Positions 1-8,056 are shown, numbered from the stretch's first letter. The stretch is DNA of 19,366 bases from Oxalobacter formigenes (GCF_027158485.1 NZ_JAMKYJ010000019.1); one strand, 5' to 3'. Notes: a model not told the origin generated them from the letters alone. Translations and numbers: made by a program.

Positions 1-329
1 AAAGCCGGATCGGGCTTCATTCGCAGCCCTGTCATCATGCTTATGGCATGAATGTCACCTCATCAAACTGTTCAGATAATTACGAACCGAAGCGGTATTC
101 CGAAGAACTCATCACGACCATTATCCGGAAACGCCTGGCAGAAGAACCCGTTTTGGTTTATGGAAAAGAGCAAAACGTAAGAGACTCGTTCTGTTTTCCG
201 GATCATTGCAAAACAATTGATCTGATTTTTAAAAGAAAAGCGGGCGAAACCTGTCATGTCGGTGCGAGTAATGAAGGGAACAATCTCCGGATTGTTCATG
301 AAGTCTGTCAGATACCGGATATGAGATAG
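1..329 (+). pseudogene. rmlB: Relic of dTDP-glucose 4,6-dehydratase (RmlB), C-terminal half, broken
   Basis: Intact RmlB converts dTDP-glucose to dTDP-4-keto-6-deoxyglucose, the entry step to dTDP-rhamnose and dTDP-amino sugars. The reading frame from 48 carries recognisable RmlB landmarks: NCSDNY (family NCSNNYGP), YSEELI (FPEKLIP), VYGKEQNVRDSFCFPDH (VYGxGxQxRDWLyVeDH) and AGETCHVGASNEGNNLRIV (GExYNIGGxNExxN). The window opens in another frame with KAGS, which fits the region just after the YxxxK catalytic lysine. The two frames must be joined by an indel around 13 to 32. The frame then stops at 327-329, well before a full RmlB would end, and several conserved residues (G and W positions) are changed. 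It is therefore truncated at the 3' end, frameshifted and unlikely to work. The 5' part lies outside the window. It sits 7 bases before a sugar aminotransferase that would normally use an RmlB-derived intermediate. Confidence 0.75.
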
Positions 330-336
330 AGAATTT

Positions 337-1400
337 ATGAGTATTTACGTTACGAAACCTTTCTTGCCTCCCAAGGACGAATTTCTGAAAAAGGTTTCCG
401 ATATATTCGATACAGGCATTCTGACAAATCAGGGACCGAATGTATTGGAGCTGGAAGAGAAAATGCGAAAATATCTTTCGGTTGATAATTTTCATTATGT
501 CACCAATGGAACGATAGCCTTACAGCTGGCACTAAAAGCATTGAATATATCGGAGGGCGAAGTTATTACTACACCCTTCAGCTATGTTGCAACGGTATCT
601 TCCATTCTTTGGGAACGCTGTACTCCCGTATTTGTTGATATTGAACCCGATAATTTCACGATTGACGTCACAAAAATTGAAGCGGCTATTACATCAAAAA
701 CAAAGGCAATTATGCCTGTGCATGTATTTGGATATGCTTGTGATGTCGAGGCAATCGAATCCATAGCGGTAAAACATGGACTTAAAGTTATTTACGATGC
801 CGCACATGCCTTTGGAGCGAAATACAAAGGAAAAGCACTTTGTTCTTATGGTGATATTTCCACACTTTCTTTTCATGCAACAAAATTGTTTCATACGATT
901 GAAGGTGGGGAATAATAGTAAAAAATAAAAGTCTGTCTGGCAGATTGGAGTTAATCAAAAGATTTGGTCATCGGAGTGATGATTATTTTTGTCTCGGGAT
1001 TAATGCAAAACAAGATGAATTCAATGCGGCAATGGGGTTATGCAATTTTAATTATATTAATCAAATAGTCGACGAAAGAAAGAGGATTTCTGAAATCTAT
1101 GACTCATTTATTTTAGATAAATATGAACGACCCAAACAGAAAAGTGGACTTGAATATAATTATGCATATTATCCTGTTCTGTTTGAAAGTGAAGCTGAGC
1201 TTTTAACCAGATTTGAATTTTTGCAAAAGTTAGATATATTTCCACGACGTTATTTTTATCCTAGCTTGAATAGACTTCCCTATCTCAGAAAAATAGTAAA
1301 CTGTCCTGTTTCGGAAAATATTGCTTCCCGAATTGCCTGTTTGCCGCTTTTTGTCGGAATGGAAGATAAAGTGATCAGTAAAATTTGTGCGGAATTATAA
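337..1400 (+). pseudogene. DegT/DnrJ/EryC1 sugar aminotransferase, split by a frameshift near 907-912
   Basis: This family uses PLP to transfer an amino group onto a keto-sugar nucleotide; the closest style is dTDP-sugar enzymes such as FdtB, QdtB or VioA (inference). The first part (337-915, 192 codons) has the N-terminal PFLPP segment, the SNGT-like VTNGTIAL loop, EVITTPFSYVAT, the IMPVHVFGYACD block, the YDAAHAFG motif with the cofactor-ring aspartate, and SFHATKLFHT with the PLP lysine. It stops two codons after EGG. Reading one frame over from 909 restores GIIVKNKSLSGRLELIK and then FGHRSDDYFCLGINAKQDEFNAAMG, exactly what follows in the family, up to the stop at 1400. One extra base in the GGGG at 907-910 would give a single protein of about 354 residues. 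As read, the PLP lysine and the C-terminal domain are separated, so the gene is probably inactive. A base-calling error is the main alternative. Confidence 0.85.
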
Positions 1401-1512
1401 ATGAAAATTAAATTTTTCCTGGTGAAGGTTTAATGTAGATTCAATTTGAATATTAATATAAGCCAAAAAGCGTTTTTTAGAAAAATTATAAATATTTGTT
1501 TTATGTAATGTA

Positions 1513-2661
1513 ATGAAAATTCTTCTTCTTGATACTAATGTTTCGTCTTTTCCAATTTACGCTGAGTTGAAAAAACATACCAACGAAGTTTATGTTTGCG
1601 GAAATAATGAAACAGACTTTTTGGCAAATATTGCAGGAAAAAACTATATAAAGCTTGATTATAGTGACTCTGATATACTAATCAATCATATTCAAGAGAA
1701 AGATTATTATGCTATTGTACCGGGGTGTAATGATATTTCTTACCTTTCATGTGCGAAAATAAAGAACAATAACCCAAATGTTTTGATTGATGATATAGAA
1801 AAAGCAGATATCTTATTCAACAAGGAAAATTTCAGGTGTTATTCACTTTCCAGAAAACTTCCGGTTCCTCAAATATATGATTTCGAAAATATTGCGGATG
1901 CCAAAGGAAAGATTTTGGTCAAGCCGGTTGATGCCTATAGTGGAAGAGGTATATCTGTCATAGAAAATAAAGGGGAGCTCGAAAATGCTGTTATGAATGC
2001 CAGAAACTATTCACTTTCAAAAAAGTGTCTGGTTGAAGAATATATTGTAGGGAACCTCTATAGTCATACGGCATTTATATCTGGCGGGAAAATAATTCAT
2101 GACTTTGTCGTTGCAGAATATGGCTCTGCCAATGAATTTGTAGTTGATACCAGTTATGTAGATTTTTCATTCGAAAAAAATATTCTCAAAGAAATAAGAG
2201 AATGTATTGAATTTATTGTTAATGATTTAAAACTTCAGGATGGATTATTGCATACACAATTCATTTGTAATGATGACAAATTCTGGCTAATCGAACTTAC
2301 GCGTCGTTGTCCGGGTGATTTATATTCTAGATTGATTCAACTTTCTTCCGGGTTTCAATATGCAAAAATGTATATTGATGGTTTCCTGGGAAATTTACGG
2401 AAATCAATTAATGAGAATGGAAAAAATTACATACTCAGGCATACAATTTCTACGGACAGGGAACAAGATTTTTATTCGATCAATTGTCAGGTGCCTGTAT
2501 GCATGATTGATTATATTTCCCTCGCAAAGTCTGGAGAGCGCATAAAGAAAAGTCCTTTTGGTCGAGTTGGAGTAATGTTTTTGAAATGTGCCAATGAACG
2601 TGATATGTATGAAACAAAAGATCTTATTATGCAACGTAAGTTATATTCACTTTCAGTTTAA
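1513..2661 (+). CDS. ATP-grasp domain ligase
   Basis: A 382-residue ATP-grasp protein. Enzymes of this fold activate a carboxylate as an acyl-phosphate with ATP and join it to an amine, thiol or similar group. The N-terminal part (about 1-95) is a Rossmann-like preATP-grasp domain beginning MKILLLD. The nucleotide-binding part shows NK at 103-104, the loop KPVDAYSGRG at 137-146 and the hinge VEEYIVG at 174-180. The metal-binding segment is IELTRRCPGDLYSRLI, with Glu261 and Arg265. It lies between an aminotransferase relic and a Gfo/Idh oxidoreductase, so an amino-sugar or uronic-acid substrate is plausible, but the substrate cannot be read from the sequence. No clear Shine-Dalgarno precedes the ATG. 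The 112-base gap upstream holds only a 10-codon open frame right after the previous stop. The CDS is AT-rich like its neighbours. Confidence 0.85.
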   Translation: MKILLLDTNVSSFPIYAELKKHTNEVYVCGNNETDFLANIAGKNYIKLDYSDSDILINHIQEKDYYAIVPGCNDISYLSCAKIKNNNPNVLIDDIEKADILFNKENFRCYSLSRKLPVPQIYDFENIADAKGKILVKPVDAYSGRGISVIENKGELENAVMNARNYSLSKKCLVEEYIVGNLYSHTAFISGGKIIHDFVVAEYGSANEFVVDTSYVDFSFEKNILKEIRECIEFIVNDLKLQDGLLHTQFICNDDKFWLIELTRRCPGDLYSRLIQLSSGFQYAKMYIDGFLGNLRKSINENGKNYILRHTISTDREQDFYSINCQVPVCMIDYISLAKSGERIKKSPFGRVGVMFLKCANERDMYETKDLIMQRKLYSLSV

Positions 2662-2680
2662 TTTTTATTTATAGCGGAAT

Positions 2681-3829
2681 ATGAAAAATTTAAAGTGCAT
2701 GAAAAAGATAAATCTTGCCTTTGTCGGAGGAGCCATTAATTCTGCTGTTGGCCGGGTACATGTTGTGTCTTCTCAAATGGATGGAAAATTTAAACTGGTG
2801 GCGGGGTGTTTTAGCCGAAACTCAGATATTAATCTACAATCCGGGCGTGCATATGGTCTTTCCGAAGAGCGGATTTATCCGTCTTTGAAAGAATTAATCA
2901 AAAATGAAAAATATAATATTGATGCAATTGTTATTTTAACTCCGCAAGATCAGCATATTGAGCAGCTGGAAAAATGTATTATGAGTGGAATTCCCGTTAT
3001 TTGTGAGAAGGCACTCGTTTCCAGCCTGGAAGATGCATTACGTTTGCGTAAGTTGATTGAGGAAAAAGGCGGTTTCTTAAGAGTTACCTATAATTATTCG
3101 GGATACCCGATAGTCAGGGAAATCAGGGAAATAGTGCTCAGTGGCAAACTGGGAAAAATACAGCAGGTTAAGATCGAAATGCCTCAGGAAGGATTTTTAA
3201 GAAAAGCCCCCGATGGGAAACCGGTTGTTCCGCAAAACTGGCGCTTACAAGATGGACGTATTCCTACTATTTCCCTGGATTTGGGAATTCATGTTCATCA
3301 TTTGATTGATTTTCTTATCCAGGAGAAACCGCTCAATTTGGTCGCACACGCGAGCAATTATGGAAATTTCAAAGGCATTGTTGATAATGTCAATGTATTG
3401 GCCAACTACACCAACAATGTTTTTATTAATATCTGGTATAGCAAAACTGCTATCGGGAATCGTAACGGTTTGCATTTTTATCTTTATGGGGATAAAGGAG
3501 CAATCGAATGGCGTCAGGAAAATCCTGAAATCTTCTATTTTTATAAAGATACAGGAGAGCGTTGTATGATGGATAGAGGCAACCCGGATATTGCGATTGC
3601 TAATAATGAATGCTATACCCGGTTCAAGGCAGGTCATCCTGCGGGATACATAGAAGCCTTTGCAAATTATTATTGTGATCTTGAAAAAGATTTGTCTGCT
3701 TTTTTGTCAGAAAAAAAAGACCGGAAAGGATCATATGTATTTGGTCTGGATGAATCGATAGAAGGTTTGGCTTTTTTGAATACGGTGAGTCAATCGATAT
3801 TGGAAAAAAAATGGGTTGCCATATCCTGA
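2681..3829 (+). CDS. Gfo/Idh/MocA family NAD(P)-dependent oxidoreductase
   Basis: A 382-residue member of the Gfo/Idh/MocA family, which oxidises or reduces sugars or sugar nucleotides with NAD(P). The N-terminal Rossmann strand and loop read INLAFVGGA, with VILTPQDQH ending the next part of the cofactor fold. The usual EKP motif appears as CEKALV with Glu109-Lys110, so proline is replaced by alanine while the catalytic lysine is kept. The C-terminal part has SLDLGIHVHHLIDFL, where Asp200 and His204 match the family's DxGxHxxD active-site stretch. It starts 19 bases after the ATP-grasp gene and is probably co-transcribed with it. A second in-frame ATG at 2699 sits right before the Rossmann strand and could be the true start; a weak GCGGA precedes the first ATG. 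In this context it probably makes or edits a sugar nucleotide for the glycan; the substrate is unknown. Confidence 0.88.
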   Translation: MKNLKCMKKINLAFVGGAINSAVGRVHVVSSQMDGKFKLVAGCFSRNSDINLQSGRAYGLSEERIYPSLKELIKNEKYNIDAIVILTPQDQHIEQLEKCIMSGIPVICEKALVSSLEDALRLRKLIEEKGGFLRVTYNYSGYPIVREIREIVLSGKLGKIQQVKIEMPQEGFLRKAPDGKPVVPQNWRLQDGRIPTISLDLGIHVHHLIDFLIQEKPLNLVAHASNYGNFKGIVDNVNVLANYTNNVFINIWYSKTAIGNRNGLHFYLYGDKGAIEWRQENPEIFYFYKDTGERCMMDRGNPDIAIANNECYTRFKAGHPAGYIEAFANYYCDLEKDLSAFLSEKKDRKGSYVFGLDESIEGLAFLNTVSQSILEKKWVAIS

Positions 3830-3844
3830 TTATCATCTTACTGA

Positions 3845-5080
3845 ATGCTGTGCATAATGAAATATTCTAAAAGACTGGCCTATTGGCTGACATGCTGGAT
3901 TATTGTAGCACCATGGAGAAGAACCCTTAGGCAACATCTTTTTGAATGGTTTGTAAAAACATTTGTCGAAAAGAAGGCAGAAGTTGAAATTGAACAACCA
4001 ATCACAGATGAACGCCTTTTTCCATTAATTCAGGATTGTCTGATAAAGACTGAAAATCTTTCGGCAAAGAAATTGATCGTTATGCTGGTTCCGGAAGGTA
4101 ATTTTATGTCGGGAGGGATTTATTCGTTTTTTACTATTGCAAAAGAGTTGAAATCCCTGAAACACATACATGGATGTGATGTAGTTGTCATGACACGTCC
4201 TAATGTTAATTTGCGGACGTATGTACGACAGACTCATTTTCGCAACGAATTTATTGTATATCGATTTTCACAACTGTGTCTGTTTTCAGAACTGGAAGAA
4301 CTGATCCTGTTCATTCCGGAAGAATCGGTTGCCCGGTTTCACAATATAATAAGTTTTTCAAAACAGATAATGAATTATATTCAAAGTATTGGAAAGTTAC
4401 ATATCAATATTATGAATCAGAATATTCTGCTAATGCCTGAACGACAGGAATTCCAGTCGCTATATCAACTGACATCGAATATTACCCAGACAACAGCCCA
4501 CGATCAATATTGCACACAGGAATTTTCTGATCGTTATGGATTAAAAACCTTACTGATTCCGCCGTTCACTGATTTATCATTATATCCGATAATACCTTTT
4601 GAAAAAAAGAAGAAAAGGATTCTTTATTCACCTGACACTGATGTAAAAAAGTCTGAAATATTAAATAAGCTTGCGGAAGAATTGCCGGAATATGAATTGA
4701 TGGAAATAAAAGGAATGACTTTCGATTATTATGTTTCATTGGTTTCACAATCGAGGTTCATGATTACTTTTGGAGAAGGGCTGGATGGTTATTTTGCACA
4801 AACCTTTTTGATGCAGGGCGTGGCCTTTGCTGTATACAATAAGCACTTTTTCCCTGAAAGTGAAGATTTCAACACGGAAAATATTTTTACTTCCTACGAT
4901 GAAATGAAAGAAAAGATTGTTGAAAGCATTTTGATGTATGAGAGAGATGAAAGTTTAAGAGAGAGTGCTATCGGACATTATGTGGATATGCAGAACAGGT
5001 TGTACAGTAAAAAACGCTATCTGGCTGCACTGGAACGCTTCTGCTTGAATGAATACGATTTCTATCCGAAAAATCATTAA
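3845..5080 (+). CDS. Probable GT-B-like glycosyltransferase of a surface glycan cluster
   Basis: A 411-residue protein with no single family motif that I recognise with certainty. Residues 79-100 (LIVMLVPEGNFMSGGIYSFF) look like the first strand and glycine-rich loop of an N-terminal GT-B domain. Residues about 255-335 look like the second GT-B domain, with ILYSPDTDVKKSE, a helix, LMEIKGMTFDYYVSLVSQSRFMITFGEGLDGYF and the following QTFLMQGVAFAVYN, which resembles the acceptor-facing region of polysaccharide glycosyltransferases. A basic, hydrophobic N-terminal stretch (YWLTCWIIVAPWRRTLRQ) may associate with the membrane. An alternative start is the ATG at 3857 (MKYSKRLAYW). The gene lies 15 bases after the oxidoreductase, in the same direction, and no ribosome-binding site is obvious. 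A glycosyltransferase role is inferred from fold-like features and context; donor and acceptor are unknown. Confidence 0.6.
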   Translation: MLCIMKYSKRLAYWLTCWIIVAPWRRTLRQHLFEWFVKTFVEKKAEVEIEQPITDERLFPLIQDCLIKTENLSAKKLIVMLVPEGNFMSGGIYSFFTIAKELKSLKHIHGCDVVVMTRPNVNLRTYVRQTHFRNEFIVYRFSQLCLFSELEELILFIPEESVARFHNIISFSKQIMNYIQSIGKLHINIMNQNILLMPERQEFQSLYQLTSNITQTTAHDQYCTQEFSDRYGLKTLLIPPFTDLSLYPIIPFEKKKKRILYSPDTDVKKSEILNKLAEELPEYELMEIKGMTFDYYVSLVSQSRFMITFGEGLDGYFAQTFLMQGVAFAVYNKHFFPESEDFNTENIFTSYDEMKEKIVESILMYERDESLRESAIGHYVDMQNRLYSKKRYLAALERFCLNEYDFYPKNH

Positions 5081-5164
5081 ATGCCACAAGTGGATAGGAT
5101 AAATGAGACCCGGACGATAGGTATCTGGTTTAATTTTTAATGAAAGTTAGGATAATCTTATAAA

Positions 5165-6454
5165 ATGATTTATATAAAAAATGCCCGACGTGCATTTGAG
5201 AACGCTCCCATTGCCAGCAATGCTCTTATCGATATTTCGGATAATTTTTTGACAGATTTTCTCACGGTGGCAAGGTGGTGCGCTGTCAATATGAACGTTC
5301 CGGAATACTTTCGTAAATCATTCGGTATGTCGGATGAACCTTACGGCATTAAAGTAGAAGCCGATGCTTCGAAAGAATCGGTTGTCAATGTACTCGTTGA
5401 ACATGCGCGTGATTTTTGTAAGCAAGGGGGAGTTCACTGGGAGTGGTTATATCAACAAATGGCTGATACCGATTCCAGGTTACTTCTTCTTACGGTATTA
5501 ACTTATCGTGCATTAGGGTGGAAATATGTTCCCATGCCATTGGATTCTGATGCTTTTTGGGAAACAATGAGACTTTTATCTGATATGGAAGCAAAGGGAG
5601 AGTCTACTCAATCTCTGGCATTGTCTGAACCTGTTAATCTGAAAAAGATCAATTTGCGCCAAATTGGATATGATGTAGAACTCTTTTCTGAGGCTTTTGG
5701 CATATTCAACGAGTTTATTTACTCGCAGTATGAATACAGAGGAAAAAGAAATGTTTATGCTCCTCAAAATGGAGATGTGGTACTGGATTGTGGGGCTTGT
5801 TTTGGAGGTACTTCTCTTTATTTTGCTGATAGAGTGGGTGCTACAGGAAAGGTCATTTCTTTTGAGTTTTTCCCGGACAATATTACAGTATTCAAAGAGA
5901 ACATGCGGTTAAATCCGCAGCTAAGTTCTCATATTACACTCGTACCCAATCCAGTATGGGATGATCCTGGTACATGGATGTCGATTGAAGGAAAAGGTCC
6001 TGCTACTCAGGTATATGTTAAAAATCCAAAAGAGAAAAGGGCTGATTCACCTGATTCCTGGCAGGTTGTTTCTACGTCAATTGATCAAACTGTTGCTGAT
6101 TTAAAGCTGAAAAAAGTTGATTACATCAAAATGGATATTGAAGGGGCTGAAATGATGGCTCTGAGGGGAGCCAGAAATACAATCAAAAAATTTCGTCCGA
6201 CACTTGCACTTTGTGTCTATCATAAACTGGTTGATTTTTATGAGTTGCCTGAATTTGTCAACAGTCTTGATTCGAGTTATCGATTTTATTTTTCTCATAG
6301 TACAGTACACGGGGATGAGAGTGTCGTTTTTGCAATCGCAAGAGATGTTGCTATGCCAGTCGAAATTGAATCGCCGATTGTGATCGAAGCTGAGAGAGTT
6401 CAACAATCTGTTTTGAAGGAATGGTTCCGCGGAGTATTGAAACGAACAAAATAA
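5165..6454 (+). CDS. FkbM family SAM-dependent methyltransferase
   Basis: FkbM-type enzymes transfer a methyl group from S-adenosylmethionine, often to a sugar hydroxyl in surface glycans. In this 429-residue protein the methyltransferase domain spans roughly 200-370: motif I VVLDCGACFGG at about 205-215, the acidic end of strand 2 in FEFFPDN near 234-240, and DYIKMDIEGAEMMAL at about 319-333, the hallmark FkbM motif. Residues 1-170 form a mainly helical N-terminal region (LLLLTVLTYRALGWKYVPMPL) that many longer FkbM proteins of glycan clusters share. The C-terminal tail after about 385 has no clear motif. It is the last + strand gene of the cluster and follows the glycosyltransferase after 84 bases that hold a 19-codon open frame and nothing else clear. 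The acceptor is not readable; O-methylation of the glycan is the likely role. Confidence 0.9.
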   Translation: MIYIKNARRAFENAPIASNALIDISDNFLTDFLTVARWCAVNMNVPEYFRKSFGMSDEPYGIKVEADASKESVVNVLVEHARDFCKQGGVHWEWLYQQMADTDSRLLLLTVLTYRALGWKYVPMPLDSDAFWETMRLLSDMEAKGESTQSLALSEPVNLKKINLRQIGYDVELFSEAFGIFNEFIYSQYEYRGKRNVYAPQNGDVVLDCGACFGGTSLYFADRVGATGKVISFEFFPDNITVFKENMRLNPQLSSHITLVPNPVWDDPGTWMSIEGKGPATQVYVKNPKEKRADSPDSWQVVSTSIDQTVADLKLKKVDYIKMDIEGAEMMALRGARNTIKKFRPTLALCVYHKLVDFYELPEFVNSLDSSYRFYFSHSTVHGDESVVFAIARDVAMPVEIESPIVIEAERVQQSVLKEWFRGVLKRTK

Positions 6455-6953
6455 CAGAAAGCATATGATAATGTTTTGCCGATATTTTTGATAATATATT
6501 TTTTTTGAGAGATGATTATAAAATCAAGAATCAAGATCAATTCTCAAGATTAATAAAGGATTTGAAAAAAGTGCCGGAAAGACAAATCGAAAGTTTCATC
6601 CTTCACTTGCTTGTTGAGCTTGTCACAGATTTACGGACTTTTATGGATTACCAGAATTCATTAATGGTTTGAATATGGGGTGCGCGGTTTGCTTTTCGCG
6701 CGGAACAGTATGTTGAAACGAAATTGTCATTTTTGTGATTGTTAGCGATGTTATTGTTAAATTGGAATCAAAGAAAAATTAAAATAAACCGATCTTGAAA
6801 GAATGGATTAGCCGGAAAATGAAAAGAAGAATTTGATCGGTAGAAAAACATGTCAAATGCTGAAATAGTAAAATAAAGAAAATTCTGCTGTGTATAAGCG
6901 GAGATATCTTTATACTTTTCAGGGATTGGCCTTGGATAACGTGAAAATAAAGT
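6455..6953. other. Gene-free stretch between convergent genes, with a possible gene remnant
   Basis: This 499-base AT-rich interval separates the FkbM gene from a convergent - strand gene. One open + frame runs from 6472 to the stop at 6670-6672 without ATG; its only early start is a TTG at 6505. From there it would encode about 55 residues, including RLIKDLKKVPERQIESFILH and a helical LLVELVTDLRTF segment. It may be the 3' end of a lost gene or chance. A GC-rich hairpin-like pair (GCGCG at 6682-6686, CGCGC at 6697-6701) lacks a T-run. No convincing terminator or RNA gene was seen. Confidence 0.4.
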
Positions 6954-7862
6954 TTATCCAATGTGAAAGTGTTTGTAGCATGTTTCTACAAATTTTTTGA
7001 CTGAGTGTTGTTCTCGAATTTCTTTTTGTTCATTGTTTTCAAACAAGTGATGTCGTGTTTGGAGTGCTGTTTCGATATTTTCCATGCCATAGGCTACTCC
7101 GGGACGGGCATTTTGTTCCGCTGCAATTTCTTCGATAGTTTTTCCTTCTTCGGGAACCACTATGGATTTGCATCCGCATATGGCAGCGTAATTGGAGTAC
7201 ATGGTATATAAATCATAAGATATGAAATATTCGTATTGATTAAATATTGCCGAAATATCTTTATGGGACATTCCATCTATTTTAAGAGCTCCTTTGGGAT
7301 GGTAGTTTAAGTTTCGTTTATCTCCCTTTCTTACCATGTAGCATGTCCCTTTTCGTGAGGAATAATTTGTTTGTTGATATGTTTCTTTCATATTTTCTGT
7401 AATAGAAAGCGTACCGGATATTTTATATTTGAAATGTTCATCTATAAACTTCATGTTATAACAGATAAAGAGTTCGTTATCTCCGTAATTAATTTTTCCT
7501 GTAAAGGCTCCCGGTTTGTATAATATCCACCGAACAACATTTTTTGCACAAAGGGGATTGCCGTCTATAATTTCCGGATAAATAACGATGGAATTTTCAA
7601 CATCTTTCCTGCTGGCAATTTCAAGTCGATACGGGGACTGAAATTTTTCAGGTTTGATTGTATATTTGATTTTATAGCGTAGTTTTTGTAAAAATGTCCT
7701 TAATGTATTAATTTTCGTGGGATTTTTTGTATGCCATAATTTTGCGGAGTGTCCCATTTTATTAAGAATAGAGCACAATTTGTGCAAGACAATAATACCG
7801 CCGATATTTTCGTCATACAGGGGAGTGAAAATAACAAAGGAAATTTTATCTTTATTATTCAT
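6954..7862 (-). CDS. Probable glycosyltransferase (GT-B-like) of LPS/O-antigen type
   Basis: A 302-residue protein on the strand opposite to the rest of the glycan cluster. The N-terminus SFVIFTPLYDENIGGIIVLH followed by KLCSILNKMGH matches the style of the first GT-B domain in O-antigen glycosyltransferases, with a glycine-rich loop. A central segment VIYPEIIDGNPLCAKNVVRW then YKPG, and the later YEYFISYDLYTMYSNYAAIC then GCKSIVVPEEG, resemble a small glycosyltransferase group seen in LPS clusters, where the last block faces the donor sugar. At 302 residues it is shorter than many GT-B enzymes (about 350-400), yet no frameshift is obvious. No signal peptide or membrane segment is seen, so it is probably cytoplasmic. 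A good promoter lies directly upstream (-10 at 7893-7898). Glycosyltransferase function is an inference; substrate unknown. Confidence 0.6.
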   Translation of the reverse strand: MNNKDKISFVIFTPLYDENIGGIIVLHKLCSILNKMGHSAKLWHTKNPTKINTLRTFLQKLRYKIKYTIKPEKFQSPYRLEIASRKDVENSIVIYPEIIDGNPLCAKNVVRWILYKPGAFTGKINYGDNELFICYNMKFIDEHFKYKISGTLSITENMKETYQQTNYSSRKGTCYMVRKGDKRNLNYHPKGALKIDGMSHKDISAIFNQYEYFISYDLYTMYSNYAAICGCKSIVVPEEGKTIEEIAAEQNARPGVAYGMENIETALQTRHHLFENNEQKEIREQHSVKKFVETCYKHFHIG

Positions 7863-7892
7863 GAGTTTTTATACGATAAAAATATAGACTGT

Positions 7893-7920
7893 ATTATAGC
7901 AAGAAACATTATTAAGTGAA
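7893..7920 (-). promoter_or_regulatory. Sigma-70-like promoter for the - strand glycosyltransferase
   Basis: On the - strand a perfect TATAAT (7893-7898 as ATTATA on +) is preceded by TTCACT (7915-7920) with a 16-base spacer, a 4 of 6 match to TTGACA. The predicted start lies about 25 bases before the ATG at 7862. No Shine-Dalgarno follows. Confidence 0.55.
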
Positions 7921-7946
7921 AAACATTGCTATTATCTTTCATGTAA

Positions 7947-7973
7947 TTTGATATAATTTTATATAATATCAAA
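7947..7973 (+). promoter_or_regulatory. AT-rich promoter with inverted repeat upstream of msbA
   Basis: An extended -10 element (TG, one base, then TATAAT at 7952-7957) and a second TATAAT at 7962-7967 point toward msbA. They lie inside an inverted repeat, TTTGATAT (7947-7954) and ATATCAAA (7966-7973), 11 bases apart, which could bind a dimeric regulator. No good -35 is placed; TTGCTA at 7926-7931 is 20 bases away from the first -10. The interval 7863-8056 is a divergent intergenic region. Confidence 0.4.
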
Positions 7974-8056
7974 CTGTTATTAAAACTGCTTTCCTGGCCT
8001 TTTAACTTGATGTTCGAAAATTTAAAAATTCCCCTTTTGTCATTAACTATCGCCGC

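Noticed and set aside
907..910. Phase-variable homopolymer tract
   Set aside because: Four G are too few for typical slipped-strand phase variation; no long repeat is present.
900..950. Programmed frameshift in the aminotransferase
   Set aside because: No slippery heptamer or stimulating structure precedes the stop at 913-915, and this family is not known for recoding. A mutation or sequencing error is simpler.
1401..1433. 10-codon open frame overlapping the end of the aminotransferase
   Set aside because: No support beyond an ATG; it ends at once and resembles nothing.
5081..5140. 19-codon open frame directly after the glycosyltransferase stop
   Set aside because: Too short, no ribosome-binding site of its own and no recognisable product; probably chance.
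6779..6961. 60-residue - strand open frame downstream of the glycosyltransferase
   Set aside because: Hydrophobic AT-rich chance frame overlapping the neighbouring stop region, without a ribosome-binding site or resemblance.
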